The notes under the pieces are model-generated. The model searched no databases, was not told the origin of the DNA, and saw only the letters and a program-made list of their open reading frames with translations. This document shows, piece after piece, positions 54,130 to 64,000 of a DNA stretch of 64,000 bases. The stretch is from the NCBI RefSeq assembly GCF_001590835.1, contig NZ_LTAQ01000045.1, forward strand, positions 134,795 to 198,794, read 5' to 3'. Every line of letters starts with the position of its first letter. Within the stretch, counting starts at the first letter, position 1. Made by a program: the position numbers and the translations under genes. The DNA is from Bacillus gaemokensis (GTDB lineage: Bacteria; Bacillota; Bacilli; Bacillales; Bacillaceae_G).

Positions 54130-55176
54130 TTACTTCGCTAACTGTCCTTTAGAATAATCATGAATAAATGCTGTTAAGCGTTTTAATGTATCTGGATTTA
54201 CTTCTGGGAACACACCGTGGCCTAGGTTAAATACATAGCCAGGTTGCTTCATCCCTTGATCTAAAATGCCTTTTACATGTTCTTCAATTACATGCCAAGG
54301 TGCAAGTAATAAAGAAGGATCCATATTTCCTTGTATCGCTTTATGAATACCACGCGCGCGCGCTTCTTCAATCGGTAAACGCCAATCTAGCCCCACTACA
54401 TCAAGAGGTAAATCATGCCATTCATTTGCTAAATGCCCTGCGCCTACACCGTGCATAATCATCGGTACATTCATAGCCTTAAGCTCTGTAAAAATACGCT
54501 CCATTGCTGGCTTAATAAATAGACGATAATCTACTACATTTACCGCTCCAACCCAAGAATCAAATATTTGTACAGCCTTTGCTCCTGCTTTAACCTGTGC
54601 CTTCAAGTATGTAATTACCATATCTGCAAGCTTATCCATTAAAGCAAACCAAGCTTTTGGCTCAGCATACATAAATGCCTTCGTCTTATGATAGTTACGA
54701 GAAGGACCGCCTTCAATCATATAACTCGCTAATGTAAACGGTGCTCCTGAAAAACCAATTAACGGAACATCTAACATTTCTGTTGTTAATAAGCGGATTG
54801 TATCTAATATGTATGGTACATCCTCTTCCGGATGAATTTCACCAAGCTTTTCCACGTCCTGTAAAGAACGAATCGGGTTGTCAATAACCGGACCAATCCC
54901 AGATTTAATTTCCACATCTACACCAATTGCTGGAAGGGGCGACATAATATCTTTGTAAAGAATCGCCGCATCTACGTTATATTGATCAACTGGAAGCTTT
55001 GTAACATACGCACATAGCTCCGGGTTATGTGTGATTTCAAATAAAGAATACTTTTCTTTTATCTTTCTATATTCAGGCTGCGAACGCCCTGCTTGTCGCA
55101 TATACCATGCTGGTACATATTCCGTTTGTTCCCCCATACATGCTTTTAAAAATGTCTCATTTATATTTCTTACCAA
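54130..55176 (-). CDS. hemE: Uroporphyrinogen decarboxylase
   Basis: Decarboxylates uroporphyrinogen III to coproporphyrinogen III. The family signature [11 protein letters not shown] (about residues 22-32) and [16 protein letters not shown] are present, with the catalytic Asp in [10 protein letters not shown] take the TTG at 55176 (reading MVRNINET, 348 residues) as start, with AGGGAG about 8 bp ahead. It matches the family N-terminus, while the frame continuing to 55287 does not. It is the first gene of hemEHY. Confidence 0.95.
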   Translation of the reverse strand: MVRNINETFLKACMGEQTEYVPAWYMRQAGRSQPEYRKIKEKYSLFEITHNPELCAYVTKLPVDQYNVDAAILYKDIMSPLPAIGVDVEIKSGIGPVIDNPIRSLQDVEKLGEIHPEEDVPYILDTIRLLTTEMLDVPLIGFSGAPFTLASYMIEGGPSRNYHKTKAFMYAEPKAWFALMDKLADMVITYLKAQVKAGAKAVQIFDSWVGAVNVVDYRLFIKPAMERIFTELKAMNVPMIMHGVGAGHLANEWHDLPLDVVGLDWRLPIEEARARGIHKAIQGNMDPSLLLAPWHVIEEHVKGILDQGMKQPGYVFNLGHGVFPEVNPDTLKRLTAFIHDYSKGQLAK

Positions 55177-55357
55177 GACCCTTGCTCCCTTCCTTACTAA
55201 CACTTCTAAGAACCTTATCCGATATTTATCTTTTTTTACTATACATCTTGTAAAAACAAAATGCATACCATTATGTACGTTGTTCATGAAATTGACACAA
55301 ACGTTCGTAAAAACGCTTACTATTTTTGTAACATTCTTATTATAACATAAGCAAAAA

Positions 55358-58078
<2,721 letters not shown>

Positions 58079-58090
58079 ACATTTTAAAGT

Positions 58091-58127
58091 AGAAAAGCAC
58101 TTCTTTACGTAAAAGAAGTGCTTTTTC
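58091..58127 (+). terminator. hmoB terminator
   Basis: AAAGCACTTCTTT and AAAAGAAGTGCTTT pair around a short loop, followed by TTTCTCC. Confidence 0.85.
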
Positions 58128-58150
58128 TCCCCCTCATATGAACCTCACTA

Positions 58151-58178
58151 CACAGTCATAGTTATTAATATGACTGTG
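58151..58178. repeat. Inverted repeat of unknown role
   Basis: CACAGTCATA and TATGACTGTG form perfect 10-bp arms with an 8-bp A/T spacer in gene-free sequence between the hmoB terminator and a Nudix remnant. Confidence 0.6.
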
Positions 58179-58278
58179 ACTGAATTTCTAATTTTCATTT
58201 ACATCACCTATTATCTTTTTTACTTAAAAGAATTACCGTTATCAGAAGTTGTTTTAACTCCTTTATAATCGATAAATA

Positions 58279-58512
58279 CTATCCCATATCCCCGACATAG
58301 GTTGCCAACTTCCTATTTCTAAGTCCATATTCTGTTAAGAACGGTATGATTGCTTTTGGATAAAGGTTTGTGTTTTGAAGGTCTTCTAATGGCAACCATT
58401 CAAGTGCTAATTGATCAAGATCAAATTCTATACCTTTCCCAAAAGAACGATCGTCATCAGGATACAGGCATTCAAAAAGATGAACAACGACATGTACATT
58501 ACTATCCCACTC
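58279..58512 (-). pseudogene. 5'-truncated Nudix hydrolase gene remnant
   Basis: The frame reads EWDSNVHVVVHLFECLYPDD, then EFDLDQLALEWLPLEDL, and ends with ATYVGDMG and TAG at 58279. This is the second half of a Nudix protein, after the catalytic box. No start codon and no box are present. The frame is interrupted where the 90-bp repeat begins (58513). It is clearly a lost gene. Confidence 0.7.
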
Positions 58513-58602
58513 GGCATGGGGCTAAAAAAGGATCTGACTGCTTTTATGCATGGCCGGATCCTCTCGCCCTCCTAAAAAGAAAAGGCTTTTGTCTTTTTTA
58601 CT
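58513..58602 (+). repeat. Interspersed repeat of about 90 bp, copy B
   Basis: Matches copy A at 40289-40378. It abuts the truncated Nudix frame and the converging bPH2 gene terminator. Confidence 0.6.
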
Positions 58603-58609
58603 TTATTAA

Positions 58610-58635
58610 AAAACACCCTTTCAAAAGGGTGTTTT
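58610..58635 (-). terminator. Terminator of the bPH2 gene pair
   Basis: AAAACACCCTTT and AAAGGGTGTTTT form perfect arms around two bases. A T run follows on the minus strand. Confidence 0.85.
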
Positions 58636-58638
58636 CTT

Positions 58639-60069
58639 CTACTTCTTTTTATACCAATCTTGCATACACTCTGCATCTTCTAAACGCGTATGCTCCAACT
58701 TGTAATGATGTCCGCCCTCTGATGAAGCAATAATAAATATATATGTGCATAACTTATCTTTACGTTGAAAGAACGTTTGCGTCTTCGAGAGTGATTGTAT
58801 ATGCCTTCTACGAATTAAACCTGTACGCTTTCCAAGACCTCTAGATACGATTGTCAGCTGCTGGTCATGTAGTGCATATCCACCAGCTGTAAACGATATG
58901 TAACCTAACCATGTAAGCAAAATAAATAGCGGAAGTAATACTAACAATGCAATATATTTTTCAAAATATATCCCTGCTCCTGCAATTAGGATTGTTAAAA
59001 AAATAAAGAAGATCCAACTTCCAAGTAAGTAACGTCTTAATGCCGCCTTTGGTAACCCGATAAGATTTGTTTCCATTTTATAAGGGAGTTCCAGATGCTC
59101 TAGTAAACCGGATACATGCGCTTTTTTCATAAGGGGATGTATCGTTACACTTTTCTCCCCTTTTTCAGCATTTTGAATGACTTCTACATGAATCGAACAA
59201 TAACCTAACCATTCACGTAACAACGTTTCTTTTATTGTAATCCCTTGAATACGATGCGTTTTTAAAACAATTTCTTTCTTCTCAAAAAGACCTTGTGAAA
59301 CTCGTATTTCATTGCCATTTCGAACGATAGTAAAATTGGCGTGCTTCATTGCATATCGAATCGTTGATAAGATCCACGACAGAACAAGTAGCACTGCAAC
59401 GCCGTATACCCAAACGTAAACATCAAAATCAAAATCCATCACATATTTTTCAGCTTTTTCTACAATCCATTTCGGAGCATAGTCGTGCGCTTTTGAATAA
59501 ATAAACAATAGCACAGAGAACACGATTCCAAATTCACCAGAAGTGATGGAAGCAAAAATAATTTCTTTCCATGTTAGTTTGTATTCAGACGATTTCGGTT
59601 CTTCTTGTAAAACTGAATCTGTTATCTCTTCCTGATTTTCTCTTTTTACAGTCGCTTCCTCATTTAATAGAGAAATAAGTGCTTTTGCCTCTTCAAGGGT
59701 TACACCAGCCAAACTTACTTCTGGTTCTTTCCCCCCACCCGCTGTTTCAATCTTCAGTTTCGTTAATCCTAATAATTGATATAGAACATTTGAACTTGTA
59801 TTTATTGTTTGTACACGTTCTTTATTTAAGTAACTCTCTTTTTTCACAAACATTCCTTGCTTTATGTGCAATACATTGCCCTTAATCCAATATACTTTGT
59901 AATACCAATGTATAACTGCAAAGAAAATCGTCCCAACAAAAACTGCAATCGGGATCATATACCAAAAAGGAAACTTCCCATTTAAACTAATTAAAGGAAT
60001 CAGCCCTGGTAAGAGGTGAGAAATTTTTATTTCCAGTAAAATTGTTATGGGATGCTGCCTCTTATACAT
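58639..60069 (-). CDS. bPH2 (PH-like) domain membrane protein, YdbT-like
   Basis: A protein of about 476 residues with paired membrane helices and three bacterial PH-like domains (about residues 62-145, 250-330 and 390-475, with the repeated pattern LxxHRIQ or RERVQTI). It resembles B. subtilis YdbT, which acts together with YdbS in resistance to an antimicrobial peptide. The ATG at 60069 lies behind AAGGTGAG and overlaps the end of the upstream bPH2 gene. The two are co-transcribed. The function is inferred from the family. Confidence 0.82.
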   Translation of the reverse strand: MYKRQHPITILLEIKISHLLPGLIPLISLNGKFPFWYMIPIAVFVGTIFFAVIHWYYKVYWIKGNVLHIKQGMFVKKESYLNKERVQTINTSSNVLYQLLGLTKLKIETAGGGKEPEVSLAGVTLEEAKALISLLNEEATVKRENQEEITDSVLQEEPKSSEYKLTWKEIIFASITSGEFGIVFSVLLFIYSKAHDYAPKWIVEKAEKYVMDFDFDVYVWVYGVAVLLVLSWILSTIRYAMKHANFTIVRNGNEIRVSQGLFEKKEIVLKTHRIQGITIKETLLREWLGYCSIHVEVIQNAEKGEKSVTIHPLMKKAHVSGLLEHLELPYKMETNLIGLPKAALRRYLLGSWIFFIFLTILIAGAGIYFEKYIALLVLLPLFILLTWLGYISFTAGGYALHDQQLTIVSRGLGKRTGLIRRRHIQSLSKTQTFFQRKDKLCTYIFIIASSEGGHHYKLEHTRLEDAECMQDWYKKK

Positions 60070-60538
60070 CCTCATCACTCACCTTCGCAAGTTCTGCAAT
60101 TTGTCGTTTCAATTGCTCTGCCTCTCTCATCTTTAAACCTGGAATACTATGAGAAGTAGCCGCCGTTGAAATTTGTAATTCTGCTAAATCGTATTTTCTC
60201 ATAACTGGACCTTGTTCAATTGTAACGTGTTGCACACGAATCATCGGAACTAATACACGTTTTACTGTAAACATTCCGTGCTGAATTTCTAATTCTTCTT
60301 CATTTAATTGATAACTATGGTAACGTTGACGTAGTTTTTGAAACACAAAATAATCGAATGGTGTATATACAATCGTCGCAACAACAAGCACCCAGAAAAG
60401 CCACTCCCACCAATTAAACTTAATCATAAAAAAGAGATAAGCTAGAATTACTAGTACACTAATTCCCGTTTCAATCAAAACTCGAATTTTCCACACCTTG
60501 ACCATATCAGGATGAATTTCATTTTCCAATGGCTGCAT
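60062..60538 (-). CDS. bPH2 domain membrane protein, YdbS-like
   Basis: A 158-residue protein with two membrane helices (about residues 19-40 and 47-65) followed by a bPH2 domain (IQHGMFTVKRVLVPMIRVQHV and LQISTAATSH). The layout is that of YdbS. It overlaps the downstream YdbT-like gene by a few bases. YdbS/YdbT-type pairs are thought to form a membrane complex. Upstream sequence AGTGATTAG leaves only a weak ribosome site at the ATG. Confidence 0.82.
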   Translation of the reverse strand: MQPLENEIHPDMVKVWKIRVLIETGISVLVILAYLFFMIKFNWWEWLFWVLVVATIVYTPFDYFVFQKLRQRYHSYQLNEEELEIQHGMFTVKRVLVPMIRVQHVTIEQGPVMRKYDLAELQISTAATSHSIPGLKMREAEQLKRQIAELAKVSDEDV

Positions 60539-60622
60539 CTAATCACTCCAAATCTAGAAATCTAATATATATAAATTCTCTTATTATATATATTATAAGG
60601 TTTTACAAAAAATAGAAATGTT

Positions 60623-60805
60623 TTAATGCTCCTTCTTTTCCTCTTCTTTCTTCTCTGGTATAAAACAACCGAACCAAATGAACCAAATGAGACTAATGTA
60701 TGCCGTCCATTCTTTTTCACCTTGAAACGCATCAATCACATCAGGAAATTTATAAACTCCAATTAAACCAAGAAATCCAAGAAACCAATCTTTTCGAAAC
60801 TTCAT
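60623..60805 (-). CDS. Small membrane protein, 60 residues
   Basis: A short protein with one or two hydrophobic segments (about residues 8-18 and 35-48) and a highly charged tail (EKKEEEKKEH). AGGAGAGGGAAAT precedes the ATG, so it is probably real. No family is recognised. It lies between the bPH2 pair and a phased repeat array upstream of ecsC's terminator. Confidence 0.6.
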   Translation of the reverse strand: MKFRKDWFLGFLGLIGVYKFPDVIDAFQGEKEWTAYISLIWFIWFGCFIPEKKEEEKKEH

Positions 60806-60890
60806 ATTTCCCTCTCCTCTCTATCGATTAATTGATTTTATCTATTTTTGCTTTCCCACATACGAATCGCAATTATGAAAACAAAAGCGA

Positions 60891-60978
60891 ATCGGCGCAA
60901 ATTCAAATATATCGACCGTTTCTCAAAATGTATCGGCGATTTTTTCAATATATCGGCTTTGCGACAAAGGATATCGGC
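60891..60978. repeat. Helically phased ATCGRC repeat array
   Basis: Five ATCGGC/ATCGAC boxes start at 60891, 60911, 60932, 60952 and 60973, spaced 20, 21, 20 and 21 bp. The last two units are nearly identical (TATCGGCTTTGCGACAAA). Confidence 0.85.
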
Positions 60979-60993
60979 TTTGCGACAAATAAC

Positions 60994-61027
60994 AACAAAA
61001 AAACAGGAGCCAGAGGGCTCCTGTTTT
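60994..61027 (-). terminator. ecsC terminator
   Basis: AAAACAGGAGCC and GGCTCCTGTTTT pair around a 4-nt loop, followed by a T run on the minus strand, just after the ecsC stop. Confidence 0.9.
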
Positions 61028-61028
61028 C

Positions 61029-61748
61029 TCAAATAACGAGTCCCTTTTGCTGAAGTAATCGCAAACGATAACAGTTCATCGTCACTTCTCCGAGTCGTTG
61101 TAGTAATTGATAATTCGCATAAGCTCCAACTGGTGCACCAATAACCGGAACAAGCTGGAGCATCTTCGCTAAATCGATATAATCACGATATTCTTGCTGA
61201 AATTTCTCCCAATCGATATGGTTTTCTTCCTTCGTATCCCATGTTTCAATTGCTTTCCATATTTCTTTACGGTACTCATCGCTTGAAAAGGCAAGTTGAA
61301 AGACATGAAGGATAAAAAGCCGTTCTTCTTCTTTGCTCGTATCAAACCCATAAACAGTAGCTGCATCAAATAAAAATTTAATTTTAATACTGAGTAAGAG
61401 CGGAAAATCTGCAAGCCCAAGGAGAAAACCACCAGCCCCCGTCCCTGCACCTTCTGCTGCCGCAATTTTTTTATACTCATCCATTTTTTTGATGACTTCT
61501 TCATCTCTTCTTTGCAGCGACCAATCTGTTTCCTTTAATTTGGGCTTTATAAAATTAGAACCAACACTAATACCTTGAACCATCTTTTTGATTGTTTCTG
61601 TTAAGGCTTTTTGCACTTTTTCAGGGATAAGCTGTTGTACTTTCGTTTGTACCTTTTTGGAAAACCGGGTCATCATAGAAGAATCTTTCATGATCGTATG
61701 CTTCCACTGCTGCACTTCTTTTATGACCTTCTCTTCATATTCAGTCAT
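61029..61748 (-). CDS. ecsC: EcsC family protein
   Basis: A 239-residue protein of the EcsC family, close to the B. subtilis length of 236. A glycine-rich segment (AAAEGAGTGAGGFLLGLAD) marks the family core. It is encoded after ecsA and ecsB and is probably a peripheral partner of the transporter, but its role is unknown. AAAGGAATGAACCT precedes the ATG. The gene follows ecsB by 13 bp, and the terminator lies directly behind. Confidence 0.92.
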   Translation of the reverse strand: MTEYEEKVIKEVQQWKHTIMKDSSMMTRFSKKVQTKVQQLIPEKVQKALTETIKKMVQGISVGSNFIKPKLKETDWSLQRRDEEVIKKMDEYKKIAAAEGAGTGAGGFLLGLADFPLLLSIKIKFLFDAATVYGFDTSKEEERLFILHVFQLAFSSDEYRKEIWKAIETWDTKEENHIDWEKFQQEYRDYIDLAKMLQLVPVIGAPVGAYANYQLLQRLGEVTMNCYRLRLLQQKGLVI

Positions 61749-61761
61749 AGGTTCATTCCTT

Positions 61762-62973
61762 TCAACTTAAACGCTCAATGCGTTTTGCACCGTATTGATA
61801 GACGAAGCCAATACTAAAGACTATGCTAACAGCAAATAAAATACACGTCATAATGATATCTTTTGTTGCGAAAGCAAATATGATTGTAAATACAATACTA
61901 CCTGTGCAGAGAATTGCACGTAGCAGGGTAAGAAAATCTGTTTTCTTTTCTTCTATAGCTACTGGATATAGATCAAGCCAAAGTTTCAAACGATGATGTT
62001 TCCAAAGGCTTAATAGCTGATAACCAATTAAGTATAAAAACACAATACTTACAATGAAACGACCATATAAAAATGGGATAAAGTAAAGAATGACACCGCC
62101 AATAGCGAGTAAACGAATATACAAACCAAAATAATTACCCGATCTTAAGAACGTTCTTGTATATAAATATAAATACATCCGTTTTTCACCAATGATTGTA
62201 AGAACAAAATCAAGCCACTTCCGGCGTGATACCCGTTCTTTTAATGCTGGTACATCAACAAACATATTCGCAATACGGTATAGGAACATCATTTTCTTGC
62301 CTTCTTCTGCAATTAAATATTCCCAATTCAGCGGTTTTCCTTTAACCATTTGATGCATAGCTACGAGGTACATAACCATTACAAGGAGAATAGCCCCTAT
62401 GTAAATGACAGAAGCATGTCCGACAAGAATGTATACAAACAAAGCATTACATATAAAACGAATAAACCAATCTCCACGCTGCATTCTTTGATCTGTTAAA
62501 AATGATTTTTCCCATGTCACAAATAAATTCCACGCTTTTACTAAAACGAGTGCAACGACAATCCATATGTAAGCCCCACCCGTCTGCTTCGTTTGCTGGA
62601 AATATAAAGGAGCAAGTGCAGCGGCCACAATCGCTATCACATAGAGCTGAATTGTAAATGTAAAGAAAAACGCCTTTGTAAAGTATGGTTTTAATCTTTC
62701 TTCGACCGGAAGCAAATATACAAGATCCGCTTCTTTTAATAACGTCTGAATGGAGCCTGTCGTTAAAGCAAGTCCAAGTAAAACTGCCATAACGAGTGCG
62801 GTGGGAAACGAAGGTGTTAGCGTTTGTAACCATTGCTGATAATAGTAAGCCCCCGCACCAATGATAAAGACAAAAATAAATTTCAAATGATCATTAAAAA
62901 CATATTTACTATATGTACGAACTTCCTTTAAAAAATGCCTGAATCGTTCTTTCCATAACGCTTTACTATTCAT
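61762..62973 (-). CDS. ecsB: ABC transporter permease EcsB
   Basis: A 403-residue polytopic membrane protein, the permease partner of EcsA. The EcsAB transporter of B. subtilis affects secretion, regulated proteolysis, competence and biofilm formation. About eight to ten helices are predicted. The ATG at 62973 overlaps the ecsA end by 8 bp, so translation is coupled. No substrate is established. Confidence 0.92.
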   Translation of the reverse strand: MNSKALWKERFRHFLKEVRTYSKYVFNDHLKFIFVFIIGAGAYYYQQWLQTLTPSFPTALVMAVLLGLALTTGSIQTLLKEADLVYLLPVEERLKPYFTKAFFFTFTIQLYVIAIVAAALAPLYFQQTKQTGGAYIWIVVALVLVKAWNLFVTWEKSFLTDQRMQRGDWFIRFICNALFVYILVGHASVIYIGAILLVMVMYLVAMHQMVKGKPLNWEYLIAEEGKKMMFLYRIANMFVDVPALKERVSRRKWLDFVLTIIGEKRMYLYLYTRTFLRSGNYFGLYIRLLAIGGVILYFIPFLYGRFIVSIVFLYLIGYQLLSLWKHHRLKLWLDLYPVAIEEKKTDFLTLLRAILCTGSIVFTIIFAFATKDIIMTCILFAVSIVFSIGFVYQYGAKRIERLS

Positions 62974-63709
62974 AATCTTCTTCCTTTGTTAATGCAATAT
63001 AAATATCGTCTAGTGTTGCACCAGGCATATTAAATTGCGACTGCAATTCAGATAATGTCCCTTTCGCCCTTACTTCACCTTGATGTAAAATAATAAAAGA
63101 ATCACAATAGCGCTCTGCTGTCGCTAAAATATGTGTACTCATTAAAATTCCCGCACCGCTCTTTTTCATTTGATCCATCATTTGTAGAAGTGATTGAATT
63201 GCTAATGGATCTAACCCCACAAAAGGTTCGTCAACAATATAAAGCGCTGGTTCAACAAGAAACGCACTCATAATCATGACCTTTTGTTTCATCCCTTTTG
63301 AAAAATGGGCTGGGAACCATTTTAAGCGATTTTTCATTCGAAATTCTTGCAATAACTGCCCTACGCGTTCCTCATATTGCTTCTCATCTACGCCATATGC
63401 CATCGCTGTTAACTTTAAATGTTCTTCTAATGTTAACTCATCGTATAATACAGGCGTTTCAGGAATAAAAGAAAAACTGGATCGATATGCCGTCATATCT
63501 TCGCGAATTGTTTTTCCGTTAATTGTTACACTGCCTTTTTTCGGTTCCATTAAGCCAATAATATGTTTAATCGTCGTACTCTTACCAGCTCCATTTAAGC
63601 CGATTAAACCAACAAGTTCACCTTTATTAACAGAAAATGAAACATTTTGTAATACAGGTCGCTTCGTATATCCCCCTGTAACATTGTCCACACGTAATAA
63701 CTGTTCCAT
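62966..63709 (-). CDS. ecsA: ABC transporter ATP-binding protein EcsA
   Basis: The 247-residue ATPase of the Ecs transporter. Walker A GLNGAGKST (about residues 37-45), the signature FSKGMKQKV (a common form with Phe for Leu), Walker B LYIVDEPFVGLD and the H-loop STH are complete. The Ecs transporter influences intramembrane proteolysis of anti-sigma factors in B. subtilis. GTGGTGTCAT precedes the ATG. It is the first gene of ecsABC. Confidence 0.95.
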   Translation of the reverse strand: MEQLLRVDNVTGGYTKRPVLQNVSFSVNKGELVGLIGLNGAGKSTTIKHIIGLMEPKKGSVTINGKTIREDMTAYRSSFSFIPETPVLYDELTLEEHLKLTAMAYGVDEKQYEERVGQLLQEFRMKNRLKWFPAHFSKGMKQKVMIMSAFLVEPALYIVDEPFVGLDPLAIQSLLQMMDQMKKSGAGILMSTHILATAERYCDSFIILHQGEVRAKGTLSELQSQFNMPGATLDDIYIALTKEEDYE

Positions 63710-64000
63710 ATGACACCACTTTCTTCGTTATATTCATTCGCTTTTAAAAAGCGTATACTCCACTAGAATGTATATATCCATCTTACCAAAAACAGAAGAT
63801 ACTACATAGTACCCTGATTTCTTCAAAAAAAATTTAATTTCTTTACATATCCTCTGCAAAACGGGACATCATAATTAGTGAAGAAGGAACACATTGAAAA
63901 AGCAACCACCAAATTGATGAATACAACTTAGTGAAATCATCATGAAATGGGGTGTCCATCATGGACAAAGAAAATTTACACGAAACCAGATAATTTGTTT
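63710..64000. other. Region upstream of ecsA to the window edge
   Basis: About 290 bp without a supported gene. A hit gene often lies divergently upstream of ecsA in bacilli, but the short plus-strand frames seen here (for example ATG at 63961, 10 codons) do not match it. The ecsA promoter should lie here. Confidence 0.4.

Noticed and set aside
55306-55321. cre site upstream of hemE
   Set aside because: TAAAAACGCTTACT misses the consensus at two conserved positions, so it is not reported as a feature.
58350-58733. 127-codon plus-strand frame
   Set aside because: It is antisense to the Nudix remnant and the bPH2 gene end, with no ribosome site or family match.
63961-64000. Start of a hit (HIT-family) gene at the right edge
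   Set aside because: The expected HIT N-terminal sequence is not readable in any frame. The ATG frame stops after 10 codons.

Overview
The window is low-GC Firmicute chromosome and reads as a member of the Bacillus cereus group. The basis is gene order (addB-signal peptidase, comK, aceBA, yhfI-lplJ, yhgD-yhgE, hemE-hemH-hemY, pbpF/hmoB, ecsABC), close protein resemblance to B. cereus/B. anthracis proteins as I remember them, and bcr1-type repeats flanked by TTTAT. The species within the group cannot be fixed from the sequence alone. Most core genes lie on the minus strand.

Layout. 1-9.3 kb: 3'-truncated addB, signal peptidase I, a TVP38-type membrane protein, comK, cspA and the glyoxylate-shunt pair aceB-aceA. 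9.5-17.5 kb: EamA transporter, M48 membrane protease, Sco copper protein, two decayed small genes, a small membrane-protein group with a CPBP protein, and a two-component system. 17.5-21 kb: VOC protein, AraC regulator and an IS605/IS1341-type tnpB element interrupted by an in-frame stop, lying directly upstream of the AraC gene. 21-25 kb: ECF sigma/anti-sigma pair, membrane phosphoesterase, and a sulfate transporter operon collapsed by an internal deletion (sbp start fused to cysA end). 25-31 kb: lcfB, lplJ, yhfI, yhfH, LacI regulator, DinB protein. 31-40 kb: second ECF sigma/anti-sigma pair, an ABC exporter facing its two-component system with a shared operator, and a PadR regulator with two half-size permeases. 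40-51.7 kb: yhgE/yhgD with four matching operators, an orphan ABC-2-like permease, a secreted nuclease, three Nudix genes, and a LysR/tautomerase/carboxymuconolactone decarboxylase cassette between 40-bp direct repeats. 51.7-64 kb: coproporphyrin-type heme genes, pbpF, hmoB, a bPH2 pair and ecsABC.

How the genes work together. aceB-aceA run the glyoxylate bypass. hemE, hemH and hemY form the middle and late steps of Gram-positive heme synthesis, with the heme oxygenase gene hmoB close by. ecsA-ecsB form an ABC transporter with ecsC. Several accessory blocks look self-regulated, because each carries repeated operators at its own promoters: PadR-permease, YhgD-YhgE and the two-component/ABC exporter. 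Decay is common: an in-frame TGA at 12963, a zinc-ribbon gene remnant at 13.0-13.2 kb, an in-frame TAA in tnpB, the sbp/cysA deletion and a Nudix remnant at 58.3 kb. No tRNA, rRNA, CRISPR array or prophage was seen.
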